Shown here: piece by piece, positions 15,246 to 16,860 of the stretch | How the letters are laid out: every line of letters starts with the position of its first letter | Position numbering within the stretch: the stretch's first letter is position 1 | NCBI GenBank assembly: GCA_963991145.1 | Contig: CAXDOZ010000045.1 | Location: 1-16,860 of the forward strand | Direction of reading: 5' to 3' | Source of the DNA: CAXDOZ01 sp963991145 | Lineage (GTDB): Bacteria; Bacteroidota; Bacteroidia; Chitinophagales; JABDMM01 | DNA: 16,860 nucleotides | The notes under the pieces: model-generated | The model's input: the letters and a program-made list of their open reading frames with translations, nothing else | What the model was told of the DNA's origin: nothing | Databases searched by the model: none | Made by a program: the position numbers and the translations under genes

Positions 15246-15446
15246 CTAACCTAGAATAAGTGGATAGATTCCCTGTCTTAGAATCAAGCTGGACACCTGA
15301 TCCATTCCAAGAATCATCAAAGCAATAAGTAGTGATGCGATTGACACAACAACAGCTGAAGCAGATAATTCCTTCCAGCTCGGCCATGTAACTTTGTACA
15401 TCAACTCGTTATAGCACTCTTCTATGTAGACTATTAGTTTATTCAC
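15246..15446 (-). CDS. secE: Preprotein translocase subunit SecE (GTG start)
   Basis: This 66-residue inner-membrane protein has the single-span form of SecE. An amphipathic N-terminal helix (about 1-18) leads to the conserved KVTWPSWKEL (18-27), and one transmembrane segment follows (about 29-49, SAVVVSIASLLIALMILGM). It clamps SecY in the SecYEG channel. The start is GTG at 15446, 16 nt after the tRNA-Trp 3' end; the next in-frame Met is residue 16, which would remove the amphipathic helix. It is expressed downstream of a tRNA, so RNase processing of the tRNA must leave its 5' end very close to the start codon. Confidence 0.95.
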   Translation of the reverse strand: MNKLIVYIEECYNELMYKVTWPSWKELSASAVVVSIASLLIALMILGMDQVSSLILRQGIYPLILG

Positions 15447-15462
15447 TTCTTAATTCAATTTG

Positions 15463-15535
15463 CACGGGCGGTAGGACTCGAACCCACAACCAATGGTTTT
15501 GGAGACCACTACTCTACCAATTGAGCTACGCCCGT
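15463..15535 (-). tRNA. tRNA-Trp (anticodon CCA)
   Basis: The minus strand folds into a 73-nt cloverleaf. The acceptor is ACGGGCG/CGCCCGT, the D arm GCTC-AATTGGTA-GAGT, the anticodon stem GTGGT/ACCAT with loop CTCCAAA, and the T arm GTGGG-TTCGAGT-CCTAC. Discriminator G73 is the identity base for tryptophan. CCA is not encoded. It lies between tuf and secE, as in other Bacteroidota, and is presumably cut out of the operon transcript. Confidence 0.96.
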
Positions 15536-15538
15536 GTT

Positions 15539-15566
15539 TCGATTAATTCCCGAAGGAATTAATCGA
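15539..15566 (-). other. Stable UUCG-tetraloop hairpin overlapping the tuf stop codon, 3 nt before tRNA-Trp
   Basis: The arms 15539-15550 and 15555-15566 pair perfectly over 12 bp. In the transcript the loop is UUCG closed by a C:G pair, one of the most stable RNA tetraloops. The tuf stop codon lies in the 5' arm. The stem ends 3 nt before the tRNA-Trp 5' end and has no U-tract, so a role in RNA processing or 3'-end protection of tuf mRNA is more likely than termination. Confidence 0.85.
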
Positions 15567-16746
15567 TGATTTCAGTAACCTGTCCCGCACCTACTGTACG
15601 ACCACCTTCGCGAATCGCGAAACGAAGACCTTTTTCAAGGGCAACTGGGTAGATCAACTCAACAGTAAGAGTTACGTTATCTCCAGGCATTACCATTTCT
15701 ACACCGTCTGGCATAGTGATCTCACCTGTAACATCAGTTGTACGTAGGTAGAACTGAGGACGGTATTTGTTAAAGAATGGAGTGTGACGTCCACCTTCCT
15801 CTTTGCTCAGTACGTAAACCTCGCACTTGAACTTGGTGTGTGGAGTAACAGTACCAGCAGCACAGATAACCATACCACGCTTGATATCAGTTTTCTCAAC
15901 ACCACGTAGAAGAAGACCTACGTTATCTCCAGCTTCACCTGTATCGAGGATCTTACGGAACATCTCAACACCAGTAACAGTTGAAGTCATTTTATCAGCT
16001 CCAAGACCGATGATCTCAACGCTGTCTCCAGAGTTGATAACACCTCTCTCAACACGACCGGTAGCAACAGTACCACGACCAGTAATTGAGAATACGTCCT
16101 CAACTGGCATTAGGAATGGCTTGTCAATAGCACGTGGAGGAAGTGGAATGTACTCATCAACAGCAGCCATAAGTTTTTGAACAGCTTCAACACCTTCAGC
16201 ATCTCCGTTAAGAGCTTTAAGAGCAGATCCTAGAATTACTGGAGTATTGTCTCCGTCGAACTCGTAGAAGTCAAGAAGTTCACGAACTTCCATCTCAACT
16301 AGCTCAAGTAGTTCAGGATCATCAACAAGGTCAACCTTGTTAAGGAACACAACAATACGTGGTACACCTACCTGACGTGCAAGAAGGATGTGCTCACGTG
16401 TTTGAGGCATAGGTCCATCAGTACCTGCTACAACAAGGATAGCACCGTCCATCTGGGCAGCACCTGTTACCATGTTCTTGATATAATCCGCGTGACCTGG
16501 ACAGTCAACGTGAGCGTAGTGACGGTTTGCCGTCTCATACTCTACGTGTGCGGTATTAATCGTAATACCTCTTTCTTTTTCTTCTGGGGCTGCATCAATA
16601 GAATCGTAATCCTGTTTCTGAGCCAATCCATCGTTAGAAAGAACAGTGGTGATAGCCGCAGTCAAAGTTGTTTTACCGTGGTCTACGTGACCGATGGTAC
16701 CAATATTGACGTGCGGTTTCGTCTTTTCGAATTTTTCTTTGGCCAT
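15559..16746 (-). CDS. tuf: Elongation factor Tu
   Basis: This 395-residue GTPase (394 in mature E. coli EF-Tu count) delivers aminoacyl-tRNA to the ribosomal A site. The GTP-binding motifs are GHVDHGKT (19-26), the switch-I region with RGITIN (59-64), DCPGHAD (81-87) with catalytic H85, and NKVD (136-139). SAL follows near residue 174. Domains 2 and 3 follow (VFSITGRGTVATGRVERG; later HTPFFNKYRPQFYLRTTDVTG and GxRFAIREGGRTVGAG). The ATG at 16746 opens the standard MAKEKFEKTKPHVN N-terminus. It sits between tRNA-Thr and tRNA-Trp, the common Bacteroidota arrangement. No promoter is obvious in the 62-nt gap after tRNA-Thr, so it is probably cotranscribed with upstream tRNAs. Confidence 0.99.
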   Translation of the reverse strand: MAKEKFEKTKPHVNIGTIGHVDHGKTTLTAAITTVLSNDGLAQKQDYDSIDAAPEEKERGITINTAHVEYETANRHYAHVDCPGHADYIKNMVTGAAQMDGAILVVAGTDGPMPQTREHILLARQVGVPRIVVFLNKVDLVDDPELLELVEMEVRELLDFYEFDGDNTPVILGSALKALNGDAEGVEAVQKLMAAVDEYIPLPPRAIDKPFLMPVEDVFSITGRGTVATGRVERGVINSGDSVEIIGLGADKMTSTVTGVEMFRKILDTGEAGDNVGLLLRGVEKTDIKRGMVICAAGTVTPHTKFKCEVYVLSKEEGGRHTPFFNKYRPQFYLRTTDVTGEITMPDGVEMVMPGDNVTLTVELIYPVALEKGLRFAIREGGRTVGAGQVTEIID

Positions 16747-16808
16747 TTTAATTGGTTTTAATAATCGATTTTATAGTTAATACATAGTAGGGTTTGATCG
16801 CCCCGCAG

Positions 16809-16860
16809 AGCCAATGACGGGAATTGAACCCGTGACCTTTTCCTTACCAAGGAAACGCTC
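16809..16860 (-). tRNA. tRNA-Thr (anticodon GGU), truncated at the window edge
   Basis: The last 52 nt of a tRNA are visible on the minus strand: the D-stem 3' side GAGC, anticodon stem TTTCC/GGAAA with loop TTGGTAA (anticodon GGT, threonine ACC/ACU), the T arm ACGGG-TTCAATT-CCCGT, the acceptor 3' strand CATTGGC and discriminator T. CCA is not encoded. The 5' acceptor strand and most of the D arm lie beyond the right edge. Confidence 0.9.

Noticed and set aside
16390..16761. 123-codon plus-strand open frame opposite the start of tuf
   Set aside because: It is antisense to the conserved GTPase domain of EF-Tu, with a composition typical of a reverse-frame shadow and no recognisable family.
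16747..16808. Separate tuf promoter in the tRNA-Thr to tuf gap
   Set aside because: No TAnnTTTG or paired -33 element is visible in these 62 bases; cotranscription with upstream tRNAs is the simpler reading.

Overview
The window looks like chromosomal DNA of a member of the Bacteroidota, most likely a marine-type Cytophagales; the genus cannot be fixed from the sequence alone. The clues are the gene order tRNA-Thr, tuf, tRNA-Trp, secE, nusG, rplK, rplA, rplJ, rplL, rpoB, rpoC; a DUF3467 gene directly after rpoC; a TonB-dependent-receptor-like outer-membrane protein with an N-terminal carboxypeptidase-regulatory-like domain; a BatA-domain/vWA protein; tRNA genes without an encoded CCA; and few Shine-Dalgarno sequences. 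Every gene lies on the minus strand, so transcription runs from the right edge (16860) to the left edge (1).

Layout in transcription order. A truncated tRNA-Thr(GGU) at the right edge is followed by tuf (EF-Tu), a very stable hairpin that overlaps the tuf stop codon, tRNA-Trp(CCA), secE, nusG, and the ribosomal protein genes rplK, rplA, rplJ and rplL (L11, L1, L10, L7/L12), with gaps of 1-36 nt after nusG. An intrinsic-terminator-like hairpin separates rplL from rpoB. rpoB and rpoC follow, 26 nt apart. A second strong terminator lies between rpoC and the small DUF3467 gene. Then come the outer-membrane barrel protein gene, tRNA-Pro(GGG) with its own terminator, a repeat-bearing intergenic stretch of about 300 bp, and the first 310 codons of a BatA-like vWA membrane protein that runs off the left edge.

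Most of the window is the conserved translation/transcription core: the elongation factor that delivers aminoacyl-tRNA, the SecE translocase subunit, the NusG elongation factor, the L11/L1/L10/L12 GTPase-stalk and L1-stalk proteins, and the two largest RNA polymerase subunits. Control is expected from the two internal terminators, which can set the RNAP to ribosomal-protein ratio and the expression of the DUF3467 gene, and from RNA processing around the embedded tRNAs.

I found no clear new defence or mobile system. The points most worth a second look are: inverted repeats that overlap stop codons at several genes (tuf, rpoB, rplL, DUF3467, weakly rplK); the rpoC/DUF3467 terminator, which leaves no visible room for a separate promoter; an Asn in RpoB where E. 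coli has the rifampicin-contact residue His526; and a pair of 57-bp direct repeats flanking a strong hairpin beside tRNA-Pro.
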